Source: Phocaeicola sartorii JCM 17136 = DSM 21941 (lineage in GTDB: Bacteria > Bacteroidota > Bacteroidia > Bacteroidales > Bacteroidaceae). Taken from it: DNA of 64,000 bases. The position numbers and the translations under genes are program-made. Positions 8,582 through 18,725 of the stretch are shown piece after piece; position 1 is the first letter of the stretch; every line of letters starts with the position of its first letter. Below the pieces are notes generated by a model, which saw nothing but the letters and a program-made list of their open reading frames with translations, did no database searches and was not told the DNA's origin. Location: positions 1 to 64,000 of the forward strand of contig NZ_BAKM01000003.1 of assembly GCF_000614185.1 (NCBI RefSeq), written 5' to 3'.

Positions 8582-8785
8582 AACTCACTTTTTAAGTTGC
8601 AAAACTATTGTAATTCTCTAAAAATGAGTTCTATGCAGACAAGCCAAATAACGACAGGACTTCGCCAATTTCGGACAATCTGTACCCCCTTTCCGTTTTT
8701 GTTTGTCGGGGGTACGAGTTAGGTTACGAACTTTGTCTTTTAGGGGCGAAAAGGTGTACTTTAAGGCAGACATAAGGGGATAAAA

Positions 8786-8817
8786 AAGTCCCACAAATCA
8801 TTGAATTTGTGGGACTT
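8786..8817 (-). terminator. Strong hairpin near the element end, terminator-like on the minus strand
   Basis: A 13-bp perfect stem (AAGTCCCACAAAT / ATTTGTGGGACTT, 6-nt loop) is followed on the minus strand by TTTTTTA. It could stop transcription from the HTH genes at 9035-9604 before it reaches the integrase. Confidence 0.7.
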
Positions 8818-8980
8818 GTCTGCTTTCTGTCCGGTATTGTCCGGTTAGTTCAGCGGAGAGACAGGGAACGATTAACTTTCATTTTCCCTACTCATTATCA
8901 GCATCTTACCAGAAGCCTCTACTCCTATGACACCGAATAATTCACCGCAAATATACTGCAACTTTCTTCCTGTTACACTC

Positions 8981-8990
8981 TTACTTTTGC
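8981..8990 (+). other. Candidate att core of the IntDOT-type element
   Basis: TTACTTTTGC matches the CTnDOT core consensus GTAnnTTTGC at all but the first base. It lies about 400 bp upstream of the integrase start, where the integrase-side end of such elements is expected. It also resembles a -7 promoter box, a known property of CTnDOT target sites. Without the other junction it stays a candidate. Confidence 0.35.
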
Positions 8991-9034
8991 AAAGGTAGTA
9001 AAAAAATGGCATAAATACAAATCAAACGCTTGAT

Positions 9035-9325
9035 TTAACGAACATAACTTCTATAATTTTCTTCCAATAACAATTGCAATTTAGAAAGAGGATAAAGAAA
9101 CTTACCACCTATAACAGTATAAGCTATCCCCTTTTCATCACGTAACTTTTGCAAAGTTCTGCTTGATATATGCAACACGCCACATACCTGTTCACCAGTC
9201 ATATAAACCTCATTGGCGATAGGAACAGGCAAATCTTGAAATTCAAGTACCTCTTTAGAACATTTCTTAAGTATCCTCATCATCATTATGTACTCTTCTG
9301 ACTGCTTTGTGATTACTCCATCCAT
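9035..9325 (-). CDS. Helix-turn-helix, excisionase-like protein (HTH2)
   Basis: This is a 96-residue protein with a C-terminal MerR/HTH_17-type motif: VYMTGEQVCGVLHISSRTLQKLRDEKGIAYTVIGGKFLYPLSKL. Small proteins of this kind act as recombination directionality factors (such as Xis2c/Xis2d) or regulators in CTnDOT-like elements. It starts 4 nt after the stop of a second HTH gene (9329-9604). A decayed paralogue is at 31693-31994. The integrase lies about 450 nt downstream on the same strand. Confidence 0.75.
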   Translation of the reverse strand: MDGVITKQSEEYIMMMRILKKCSKEVLEFQDLPVPIANEVYMTGEQVCGVLHISSRTLQKLRDEKGIAYTVIGGKFLYPLSKLQLLLEENYRSYVR

Positions 9326-9328
9326 ATG

Positions 9329-9604
9329 TTATCTTGCTTTTTGAGTTAATACTCTGACCAAATCACTCTCTTTATACATATATTTGCCACCTATAAAAGA
9401 ACACGGAATAATTCCGTATTCCCTATAGCTTTGCAAAGTTCGTTTGGAGATATTCAAAGCCAAGCAAACCTCCTGGGCATCCATTCATTTTTCCTTTTCA
9501 ACAATTCCAAATTTCTTTTTAACAGCTTCAATCTGTGTGAATAAATCCTCAACCTGCTGTTTTAACCGTAAATACGCATTTTTCTCAATTACAACTAACT
9601 CCAT
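9329..9604 (-). pseudogene. Helix-turn-helix, excisionase-like gene with in-frame TGA (HTH1)
   Basis: From ATG 9604 the frame gives 39 residues (MELVVIEKNAYLRLKQQ...). It meets TGA at 9485-9487 and continues in the same frame with MDAQEVCLALNISKRTLQSY and YKESDLVRVL to a TAA at 9329. The second part is a complete HTH_17 domain; the first is the helical N-terminus usual for the family. The stop is followed at once by ATG, so restart is possible. The paralogue at 31999-32283 has TGA at the same codon (codon 40). In related proteins I know, a Trp often stands here (WLDNQDVC), so TGG-to-TGA is a simple explanation. Confidence 0.7.
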
Positions 9605-9862
9605 AATAAATTTGATTTATGATTTTACTATTTGTGAAGCAAAGTAAAGCACATTTCCACATCCGACAAAACTTCCGGAATCAAAGTCACCCATTGGCGT
9701 ACATTGTCCCCTAAAACATACCCTGAAATATTGTCATGTCATTTCTTTCCCCATATTTACTCAAAGTAAAAACTTTCAGAATCCCGATATAAAGGTGAAA
9801 GGCACATCACCGACATCCGCCGGCAATGCGCCTTCCAACCCTCACTTGTTTTCCGTTATCCC

Positions 9863-10744
9863 TTATATCCTTATACTTTTACTGTTCCGTAAAACTACTT
9901 TTTCCTTTATCTCCACCTTCTGCCGTGTATCGGAAAATTGCTCACGCAACAGTTTTCCGACCAGTTTCTTTGCTCTGTCCTGCATCTCGTCATTAACATT
10001 CCATCTGTTCCGGCCCAGTAATGCTCTTTCTATCCTTCAAATTTCTCATAGAAACTGAAATTATCAGGATACTCATCCATCAGTCCGTCCCTCGGATAAC
10101 CCTTGTCCATGATATGAAGCAAGGTCATCCGGTCATAGTTATCCACGCTTTGGAACAGGCCAAGCCCCTTCTCATTGTCCGGCAGCCGGGCATAATTCTC
10201 CCACGTGAGTGAAAGGTCATACACCTCTGTCTGTACGCTTTTAAGAGCCGATTTATCAAGGTAGGCATCCGGTGGAATCTTCTCCAATAGTAACAGGGTA
10301 TCGTTATCATCATAACAGAGGTTTATCTTCCCCGCCATCAGCGAAGGCCATCCCCGAAGTTCATACACGGTCAGCGACTTTCCTTCAAAGTCCGGCTCAA
10401 AGAAACATCTCTCGATATTCTCCTCCATAAAGGCCCCATATTGGTGGTTCCCTTCATAGTTCCGGCTGAAAAGAAGCCCCCCTTATCCGTTTCAACGCCC
10501 GTATAGAACTTGTTCCCGTGCCTCAAATCATCCAGCATATCAGCCACCACTACGGGTGATAACTTTATTTCCTCCCACATTTCCGAAGTGAGCCGGCGGG
10601 TATAGGTATCATCCTTCGAGAACGGTTCTGTTTCATTTCACAGGCAATACACCACTTCCGACAGAAGCTGGAATCTCTGTAACATAATCCCATGACTACA
10701 TATACACTGCCGTCTTTTAGCGTTCCATTCTGTTCATTTTCCAT
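9863..10744 (-). pseudogene. Module gene X, degraded copy
   Basis: This copy is about 80 % identical in protein to the X gene at 32459-33583. It starts MENEQNGT at 10744, but an internal deletion fuses GSVYV to HGIMLQRFQ. It carries the same in-frame TGA after SEVVYCL as the other copy. Two further shifts, each one base short in a run (G-run at 10477-10482, T-run near 10036), break the frame; correcting them gives an ORF ending TAA at 9863. The many synonymous differences between copies suggest past selection on the protein. Function unknown. Confidence 0.65.
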
Positions 10745-10755
10745 ATATCAAAGAG

Positions 10756-11133
10756 TTAAATGTTCATACTCTGTTTTTTCTTTTTAAACGGTATCCTCGT
10801 CTTCACTTCCGGCGGCGGGAACCGGGCATTATCCGGTCGCGCAACCGGCGGCGAGACAATCCATCGCTCATTGAGAAGCGGCGCACAGACCAGTCGCAAG
10901 TCTCCCAGCCTGTTGAACTTTCTCAGTGTGGGTGCCATGTCGCACCGCTTCGTGCAAATCCCGTATCGGAATATATCCGGTGAGGCGGTCTTGCAGTCCC
11001 CGATTTCCGCCCGAAATTTCGCGTCCAACGGTGCCACCTCATGGAGTCTTAATTCCTTTGGTTTTCGTTTCTCGTCCAAAAAGTGTACGGTCAAATCGTT
11101 CAAAAACTCTTCATGCGTTCCGACAGCCAACAT
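10756..11133 (-). pseudogene. Module gene Y, C-terminal fragment
   Basis: This is a 125-codon fragment matching the C-terminal half of the Y gene at 33595-34488 (LRLHEVAPLDAKFRAEIGDCKTA, YGICTKRC, APTLRKFNRLG, VKTRIPFKKK). The N-terminal half is missing; upstream sequence between 11134 and 11260 is unrelated and contains a hairpin. It lies 12 nt upstream of the X copy, as in the intact module. Confidence 0.6.
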
Positions 11134-11170
11134 ATCAGCAAGCGGCTACGGCTGCATATCATGTGTGAAA

Positions 11171-11216
11171 TCCACGAGGCCATCTGCCGCCTTCGCTATA
11201 GCGGCGAGCCCGTGGA
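11171..11216. other. Long imperfect hairpin between module fragments
   Basis: The paired blocks TCCACG/CGTGGA, GGC/GCC and GCCGC/GCGGC fold into a 46-nt stem with bulges. It marks the point where gene Y is truncated and could be a scar or recombination site. No second copy was seen in the window. Confidence 0.35.
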
Positions 11217-11259
11217 CTGACCTGCCAACCCCACACCTGAATATCCATCTTAAAAAAGT

Positions 11260-11284
11260 CGGGCAATCCCTATGCGGCTGCCCG
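11260..11284 (-). terminator. Terminator of the 11333-11683 remnant
   Basis: A CGGGCA/TGCCCG stem is followed on the minus strand by GACTTTTTTAA, about 50 nt downstream of the TGA at 11333. Confidence 0.55.
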
Positions 11285-11332
11285 GATTTTCAATATTTTT
11301 CCATACCTCTTTCACTCAATATGATTGTCTAT

Positions 11333-11683
11333 TCATGCCAGTTCTACGAATTCACAGCCTTTCAACAACTTGGTCGGAGGCAACAACAGCGTACAGCGGT
11401 AATAGCTCTTGCTGCAGACGAACAGTTCCTTGTCGTAACGGTACGTTTCGGGAACGCTGGTTGCCAGCACCGTCAGCTTTAGCCGCTACATCATCATCTG
11501 ATAGAGGTCGAACACCTCGGTATTGGCCTTGTAGTCTATCTTGTTCCAAAAGAAAAGGATATCTCTCAAGGGAATTTCAGGCTTGTTGCGGACATAGTCC
11601 AACACGATGGTCGAGGAAGAGAGGCTGCTCCGCATGACCATCTTACCCACCGTGATCGGAGTAATCACGTAATCATATTGCAA
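11333..11683 (-). pseudogene. Unrecognised mobile-element gene remnant
   Basis: The frame reads VITPITVGKMVMRSSLSSS and PLRDILFFWNKID, meets an in-frame TAG at 11483-11485 after MMM, and continues RLKLTVLATSVPETYRYDK to a TGA at 11333. Both parts look like one protein. Sequence further upstream (to about 11850) reads in another frame as AYPIIGAMGEEVWEAVDELI, suggesting the gene was longer and now runs into the 3' end of the two-component gene. Family not recognised. Confidence 0.45.
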
Positions 11684-11772
11684 ATAGTGTGGAACCCACC
11701 CTAAGCATTTACCCTACCTGACGTAACGACCAGTATCAAGTCGATAGTACTCTCTCTGTTTTTATCAACTCA

Positions 11773-14700
11773 TCAACGGCTTCCCACACTTCCTCCCCCA
11801 TGGCACCGATAATCGGATAGGCTTTCTTTCGGATGCGTTCCCATTGCTACTTTGCGGTATTCACTAGGACTTACACCATAATGTTTCCTGAATACTTCCC
11901 TGAAATATTTTGCATCACTGAATCCGGTTGCATCCGCAACTTCTATTATCGTGCACCTTTCCTGGATTAGCAGGTTTGCCGCATGTTGCAGGCGGATGGA
12001 ACGGATGTAGTCGGCCGGTGCGTATCCTGTCAATGTCTTGAGCTTGTTGAAGAAACTCGAACGGCTCATGTGCTGGATTTCACAGAGGGTGTCCACGTTA
12101 AAATCAGGACTGGTAATATGTTCCATAACACATTCTCTCACGGTGGCAATGAATTTCCAGTCCAATGCGTTACTGCATCCTTCAGGTAACGGGCCGGTAC
12201 CAGATTTTAGTCCGGCATATGTTTTTCGGAGCAATATCCGGTTGCCCAGTATGCTCCTGATGTTCGCCTTGAGCACATTCACACTGAACGGCTTGGTTAT
12301 ATATGCATCGGCTCCCTTGTCCAACCCCTTGAGCATATTTTTCTCATCGCTGAGTGCCGTCAGCAGGATGACCGGAATATGAGAGGTTTCAATGTCCGAC
12401 TTGATGGCTGCACATAGTTCATCACCGCCCATCTCCGGCATCATGACATCCGAAAGGATCAGGTCCGGGTTATATTCCCTTGCCACGACCAACGCGTCGC
12501 GTCCGTTTGTGCATGATTGGACGTGGTAGTCCTGTCCCAAGAGTCTCTCAATGTATCCCCGCAAGTCATCGTTGTCCTCCACTACAAGAATACGTGATGA
12601 ACTTTTGCCATTTTTCATCGTTTCCATCCGCAGTTCGGCAGAACACGTTTCCGGTTGTGGCGGGGCTGCATCTTCCGTCTTTGCCACTGTTATGAAACGT
12701 GCCTTGCGCAAATGCCTGTTTCCCATGGGGAATGTAACACGTACACAGGTACCTTCCCCTTCCGTGCTTGATATAATGATCCTTCCCTTATGCAAACGTA
12801 CTAGTTTGCAGACCAGCATCAGGCCGATTCCGCTTCCCGGCACTTTCTGATTAACGGCATTGCTGCCCCTGAAAAACCTTCCGCCCAGATATTTCCTCTC
12901 CCCGGCGGGAATTCCAATCCCCGTATCACTTACCTCTATGCTCCATGTATTCTGTTCAGTGTAGGCACAAACATGGACATTACCATTTCGGGGGGTATAT
13001 TTCAAGGCATTTGACAATAGATTCTTCAATATGGAATCCATTTTGTCCCTGTCAAACCAGACATTCATAAAAGGGAACTTACTTTCACATGAGAGGTTGA
13101 CGTTTTTCTGTGACGCATATGTCCGGAAAGTTTCGCAAGTACTTTCCAAGTAGCTGTGCAGCTCATATTCGCCAACACTTAATTGTGAGGTGTAAACGTC
13201 CGCCCTTTCGAAATTGATCAGGTCGGTAACCAATTGCAGGAGGTTATTCACGCTTCTCAAGGCCACTCCCACGTTATCCGTCCCTTCCTCTTTTACCTGC
13301 TGCCTTTCCACCACTTCTTCCAAAGGAGCTTTTATCAGAGTGAGGGGGGTACGGATATCATGGGCGGTATTTATGAAGAAGCGTGTCTTTTCCTCCGATA
13401 GCCTTTTTTGTCTGCGCAACATGACGATCCTGACTGCTATTGTAACGGCTGATATGGCAAGAAGTGCATATCCCGCTATGGCCCATGCGCTCGCCCATGG
13501 TGGACGGGCGACAACCACTTCAATACTTTTCTCCTCATAAACTTTGTATTTTTCTTCGTTGGATATGGCACAGATACGCAGGATGTACTTGCCTGGGGAA
13601 AGACCGGTGACCTGTATCTGCCCGTCCTGCAACGGGTGGCTCCAGCCGTTATAGGCGCCTTCCAATTTCCATGAGTACAGAATGTTTGAAGGATAATCAT
13701 AGTTAATGGATATTGCTTCCAGGGAGAAGCTGCTCTGGTCATAAGCCAGTTCAAGTCTGTAATTACCGGCAATGTCCTTTTTTAACGGCGACCCTTCCTC
13801 ACCAGGATAGACCGGACGTGAAGAAACGGTAAAATCCCTCAGGAGCATCTGTGAGAACTGTGGAACGGGAATCTGCAAGTCAACCGGGAATATGACGATG
13901 CCATCATTGCTTCCGAACACAAGACTGTCCCCATACTGGGTTGCAGCGCCGGCATTGAAGCATACGCTCATCAATCCTTGTTCCGCCGTCCAGTTTTGGA
14001 AAGTCCGGTCTTCATACAGGAAAGTAACTATGCTGTTTTCCGTACCGAGCAGCAAGCTGCCATCCGGTCTTGGAATGACAATATAAATGTTATCAGAGAC
14101 AAGGGCACAGTTTTCCATGTGGTACTGGTGTATAAATTTATCGTTTGCACCGTCATATACAAGCAGTCCCGCTCCTCTGGTCCCCACATATAGTGTGCTG
14201 TCCGCAGCTTGGTACAAAGTACTGACATGGACTGTCTCGACCGGGAAATCTATGCGACGGTAATCTCCCCGGAGCTTGTCCAGCAGGTATAATCCCATAG
14301 TTGTACCTACCCAGATGTGTTCCGCGTCCTTTTCCAGTATGGCGGTAATGGACCCCAGTCCCGGGTAGAGTCGTATGTCACCGGTTTCAGGGTTGATGCG
14401 TTTGAGATTACAGTATCCGCCTGACCATATATCCCCTCCGGAGTCCTTTATTATGTCACTGATATATTGGTCAGGGCTTATTCCCGCCAGGGAGGAAGGT
14501 GAGATGTACTCCACCATGCCTTTCTTCTTGTCAATCCTGTATATACCTGATGTATACCCACCTGCCAGATAATGCCGGGTAATACCTCACAGAGGCTCAG
14601 GAAGATATTGTTGTCATCGCCTTTCAAGTGCTCGGAACTGCTAAGGAAGGAAGTCCACTGACCGGTTGCGCTGTGAAGCAGGCTGATCCCGTTGCTGGTG

Positions 14701-15821
14701 GCGAACCACAGGTCACCCTCGCCGTCCCGGACTACATCATGGACCTGGTTATTGGCCAGCGAACTGTTGTTGCCCGGTGAATGCTTGAGCCATTTGTAAC
14801 TTCTGTAACGGTCGTTGCGTATTGTAATCCCGATAGGATAATTGGCCATCCATATCCGTCCGTCTCCATCCACATAAATATCATTGATGTTGTTCCCGTT
14901 CATACCGTTATAATTGCTGTAGTCGGCGGTTATATAAGGCCGGGCGGAGAGAGAATCAACGTCAATCTTGTATACTCCCCTGCCTCCCGTGGCTACCAGC
15001 AGTTGCCGCTTTCCAAAGGGGGTGATTCGTTTGATTGCCACGTTCTGTAGCGGACCGTCCGCGATGATGGTTGAAGTCGTGTTCATTCCGTATGCTATAA
15101 TTCCTTCCTTGAAGGTTCCTATGAACAGTTTCTTTGAATCTTGGTGGAAATAAAGCTCACTTACCGGTATACAGATACTGTCAGTATATGTTCCGACCAC
15201 AGTTTCTAGGACACCTTCCTTTTCTATGGTTTGCAGTAACCCGTTTGATGTCCCTATAAAAAAGTTTGTACTGTCGGTCTGCGTGATTGCAGTAATATCG
15301 TTCGAGGCAGGGGAGTCTATTCTGTCCGTAGTGCCTGCGCGGGTATCATAGCGTATAATACTGTCACCATGGCAGAGCCAGATACGGTCATTACTGTCCA
15401 TATAGGTACAATTGACGGTGCCTGATGTTACGTCATCCTGCAGGCCGTTAAGCTTGTAGGTCATAACAAAACGGTCACGGGCGGTGTCGTACCGGAATAT
15501 GCGTCCTTTTCTACCCACAACCCACAGCCTGTGCCTGCTGTCGGTATATAGCCAGTTCAGGTTGATTTGCGGCGCCACCTCCATACTTCCGTCAAAGACG
15601 GCATAATGTTTAATCTTGCTTCCGTCATAACGGTCTATCCCTTCCTGGGTAAGGAACCACATGTAACCGTGCCCGCCTTTCTGGATGCGGAAAATTCTCC
15701 GGTTACTTAGTCCGTCCTCTATGCCCAGGTATTTATAAATTTGACCCTTGCAGGTAGTAAAAGTGGCTATTAGTAAAGGGAACAGAAAAAGCACCCTCTT
15801 TAAAATCTGAAAGTATGTCAT
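11773..15821 (-). CDS. Hybrid two-component system regulator (HTCS), frameshifted as read
   Basis: The gene starts at ATG 15821 with a signal segment. In order follow repeated Reg_prop beta-propeller units (GLSNRRIFRIQKGGHGYMWF, NQVHDVVRDGEGDLWFATSNG), a Y_Y_Y domain, a membrane helix (WAIAGYALLAISAVTIAV), a HisKA with FFINTAHDIRTPLTLIKAP, a HATPase with GSGIGLMLVCKLV, a receiver with LILSDVMMPEMGG, and an AraC-type DNA-binding domain. It should sense a periplasmic ligand and control nearby transcription. One base is missing in a C-run near 14565; restoring it joins GIIW to AGGYTSGIYRIDKKKG. The last ~25 residues may derive from fused mobile-element DNA. Confidence 0.9.
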
Positions 15822-15883
15822 TTGTAGTAAAAGTATGCTAAGTTAAATGTTACCCGCAAAATAATAAAAATAGTTTAAATTTA

Positions 15884-15914
15884 AAAAGGCAATGCAAGTT
15901 AGTCATTGCCTTTT
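15884..15914 (-). terminator. Terminator between the 16031 gene and the HTCS gene
   Basis: An 11-bp stem AAAAGGCAATG / CATTGCCTTTT, with T-rich flanks on both strands. It lies downstream of the minus-strand gene ending at 16031 and upstream of the HTCS start. Confidence 0.75.
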
Positions 15915-16030
15915 ATAATGCGGATATCAGTTGGCCCGATTTCGGAAAAGATATAACATGCTTAAAAATGACATCAACCTGTCATACTGTTTGGGGGACC
16001 GAACTTCTTACTTGATTTAATGAAATACTG

Positions 16031-17065
16031 TCAGATATCCACCCTTTCTTGGGTCTTCCTGCTACCGTAGGCGCCTGCAATACAGCACAATACCGCTCCG
16101 GAGAGAATTGCAAGGAACGAAATCAGTGCGGACCTCGCTGCGGCATCCGTTGCCTTATCGGCAGCCACGAGTGCCTCATGCTTGATTTCTTTCCATTCCT
16201 GTGCGGCTTTCTTCAGGGTCACCTCCAGTTTGTCTATCAGTTTGCCGGCTTCCATACGTGCATTTTCCAGCAGGTTCATATATTGGTCAATAGTTTTATT
16301 TGCTTCCGCTTTTGACATATTGGTGTTGTTTGCTATAGCTTTAGCCAAATCATTCCGGTCTATATTTTTGCTGATATTTTCTGTACGTTGTTTCAATCGG
16401 TCAAGGAAACTGTCAATGCTCTCATCCGCTTGTTGTGGGGAACGTACTATTTTTTTTACGGACGCTTCCAGGTCATCCTTCACTTCCGCCAGTTGCTTCT
16501 GCAGGTAATCCGGCTGAAGTTCCTTCACGTCGCTTTTTAGAAGTGCGGTACGGATATTCTGCGGTATATTCCCTTCTTTCAGGGTTGCATTAAAATCGAT
16601 TTCTCCGAACAGTTCCTTTGCGTCTTCTGATAATGCTGCAACTCCGTTTCCAACGGTATCACCTGTTCCAGACAAAACGCTGCCCGTAACGGACGAGACC
16701 GCTCCAAGAGTATTCACCGTCATTTTTGCCGCACCGACAGCCAGAAAGATTCCCAGTACCACAGCCACAATCAGTGTGGTCGCCCAGACCAGAAATCCGT
16801 GTATCATTCCGTCCATACCGGCCAGTTTCCCGGCCACAAAGCCTCCTGCAGCCATGCCGGCAACCAGAATGATAGCGGATCCGATTCCAACAGCAGTGCC
16901 GATGCCCGCAACCGGGTGATCTGATAATGGATCAAACATAAACAAACCAATACTTGAATTTAAAATAGACAGTAACACGGATATTGCCAATACAGTCATG
17001 ACACCGCCGAAAACACTGCCCCAGGACACTCTACCCTTCAGTCCTGCGAAACTTAATTTTTTCAT
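16031..17065 (-). CDS. Predicted membrane protein with C-terminal helical domain
   Basis: This is a 344-residue protein if started at ATG 17065 (MKKLSFAGLKGRVSWGSVFGG); a longer frame reaches 17182 but looks untranslated. There are four hydrophobic segments: VMTVLAISVLLSIL, AIILVAGMAAGGFVAG, LIVAVVLGIFLAVG, and a C-terminal SFLAILSGAVLCCIAGAYG. A roughly 180-residue charged, coiled-coil-like region lies before the last helix. The amphipathic helices resemble YtxH-type stress proteins. Exact family not recognised. It stands alone between terminators in the stress island. Confidence 0.65.
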   Translation of the reverse strand: MKKLSFAGLKGRVSWGSVFGGVMTVLAISVLLSILNSSIGLFMFDPLSDHPVAGIGTAVGIGSAIILVAGMAAGGFVAGKLAGMDGMIHGFLVWATTLIVAVVLGIFLAVGAAKMTVNTLGAVSSVTGSVLSGTGDTVGNGVAALSEDAKELFGEIDFNATLKEGNIPQNIRTALLKSDVKELQPDYLQKQLAEVKDDLEASVKKIVRSPQQADESIDSFLDRLKQRTENISKNIDRNDLAKAIANNTNMSKAEANKTIDQYMNLLENARMEAGKLIDKLEVTLKKAAQEWKEIKHEALVAADKATDAAARSALISFLAILSGAVLCCIAGAYGSRKTQERVDI

Positions 17066-17466
17066 AATTGTCAGGTTTTTAATTAATACTATGATTTGTA
17101 TCTCTATAAAAAACAGCATTGAAAGAATATTTGTTTGATGAATATTTGTCATTTCAACAGATATTTGTGTTAAAAAACGCATGTATATATAAAGTTATAT
17201 TTGATGCCGTTATATATAAATCCAAGAATTTGCACCTTATATATCTATGATGTACTTTCACTGCCAATACAGGCTTCTGACACCCTCCGACTTCTTAAAT
17301 AGATGTTAAATCCATTTCTATTTTTCGAACCATCCTTTTTAACGGGCTGTTTTTTAAACAAAGGTTATGACAAAGTAATTCATTAGATTATGCACAGTCA
17401 TAACTACACAACAGACAGTACAACGTGTGTGACATATTTATTGTATTACTATTAATTTATTTAATT
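17066..17466. promoter_or_regulatory. Divergent intergenic region with ATATTTGT repeats
   Basis: This holds the promoters of the 16031 and 17467 genes. The word ATATTTGT occurs three times at 17127-17134, 17142-17149 and 17161-17168. No coding sequence is evident beyond a non-convincing N-terminal extension of the minus-strand gene. Confidence 0.4.
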
Positions 17467-18605
17467 ATGAAAAATCTATCTTTGTTTTAGCACTAAGCAT
17501 GAGTATTCTTACCATGCATGCGCAAAATGACCGTACGGCCCTTGAAGGCACACGCCCTGGTGATAACTGGTCTATTGAACTGAAAGCTGGTGCTGTAACC
17601 CCTTTGACTCACAGCTCCTTCTTAAAAAATGCCCGACCGGCCTTCGGATTCGGAATCGGAAAACAACTTACTCCTATATTCGGTCTAGGTATTCAAGGTA
17701 TGGGATATGTAAATACCTCAGCCAGAAAACTGCATTTGATGCTTCCGAAGTGAGCTTACTCGGTAAAGTCAACCTGATGAATCTCTTTGGAGGTTATATG
17801 GGCGAACCACGCGTTTTTGAAATCGAGACTCTGACAGGTATCGGCTGGCTACATTACTATCAGAATGGCCCCGGTGATACAAATTCCTGGTCTACACGCC
17901 TTGGTCTGAACTTGAACTTCAACCTAGGTGAGGAAAAAGCATGGACATTCGGTATCAAACCAGCTATCGTATATGATATGCAAGGAGACTTCAGCAAAAC
18001 TAAAAGCCGTTTCAACGCCAACAATGCCACTTTTGAACTGACTGCCGGACTGACCTACCATTTCATATGCAGCAACGGCTCACATCATTTCACAACAGTG
18101 AAGCCTTACGACCCAGTAGAAGTAGGCGAGCTAAATGATGCAGTCAACCGCCTGCGATCACAACTGAGCGACAAGGACATGCAACTGAGCAATGCCGTAC
18201 AACAGGCCAACAACTTACAAAAGGAACTGGCAGATTGCAGAACCCAAGCTGCAACATAGAAACCGTGGTAAAAACCAACCGCATTCCAGAATCCATCATC
18301 ACCTTCAGACAAGGAAAGTCTGTGGTTGATGCTTCCCAACTGCCTAATGTGGAACGTGTAGCCATTTACATGAAAAAACATCCCGAAGCTAAAGTCGTCA
18401 TCAAAGGATATGCCTCTCCCGAAGGTAACCTCGCTTTCAATGAGAAACTGGCAAAAGCACGTGCCCAAGCTGTGAAGTCTATACTTGTAAAAAATACAAG
18501 ATTAACGACACCCGCATTACCGCCGAAGGACAAGGAATCGGTGATATGTTCTCCGAACCGGACTGGAACCGTGTCAGCATTTGTACTATCGAAGAAGGCA
18601 AATAA
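17467..18605 (+). CDS. OmpA-family outer-membrane protein, frameshifted as read
   Basis: Three overlapping frames rebuild one protein of about 380 residues. It has a signal peptide (ending TMHAQ), a beta-barrel (NWSIELKAGAVTPL to TAGLTYHFIC), a coiled coil (LNDAVNRLRSQLSDKDMQLS) and an OmpA C-terminal peptidoglycan-binding domain (VERVAIYMKKHPEAKVVIKG YASPEG, then DWNRVS). Four single-base losses, all in A-runs (17470-17474, 17726-17729, 18241-18242, 18489-18494), break it; adding one A at each restores a continuous frame. It probably anchors the outer membrane to peptidoglycan. Confidence 0.85.
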
Positions 18606-18662
18606 TCTACTACCGTAAACGGAAAGCAAATTTCAATAAAACGGCTTTCCCATTTCTCACTC

Positions 18663-18708
18663 CCCCCTTACTTTCTTCCTGTTTCTCAACAGGAAGAAAG
18701 TAAGGGGG
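18663..18708. terminator. 21-bp perfect hairpin between the OmpA-like and oxidoreductase genes
   Basis: Arms 18663-18683 and 18688-18708 are perfectly complementary, with a 4-nt loop TCTC. The hairpin lies 58 nt after the OmpA stop and 17 nt before the next ATG. No T-tract follows on the plus strand, so it could be a terminator, an RNA-processing site or a translational control element for the downstream gene. Confidence 0.55.
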
Positions 18709-18725
18709 AATTAACAAAATATATT

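Larger units (their letters stand above)
8582..9034. other. Non-coding element end next to the integrase
   Basis: There is no gene in this 450-bp stretch. It contains the integrase promoter region, a strong hairpin at 8786-8817 and a possible att core at 8981-8990. Such a region next to an IntDOT-type integrase is expected to carry arm-type integrase sites, but I cannot identify them individually. Confidence 0.5.

Noticed and set aside
16031..17182. Longer start (17182) for the membrane protein
   Set aside because: The extra 39 residues cover the likely promoter region with ATATTTGT repeats; the ATG at 17065 starts a normal basic N-terminus.
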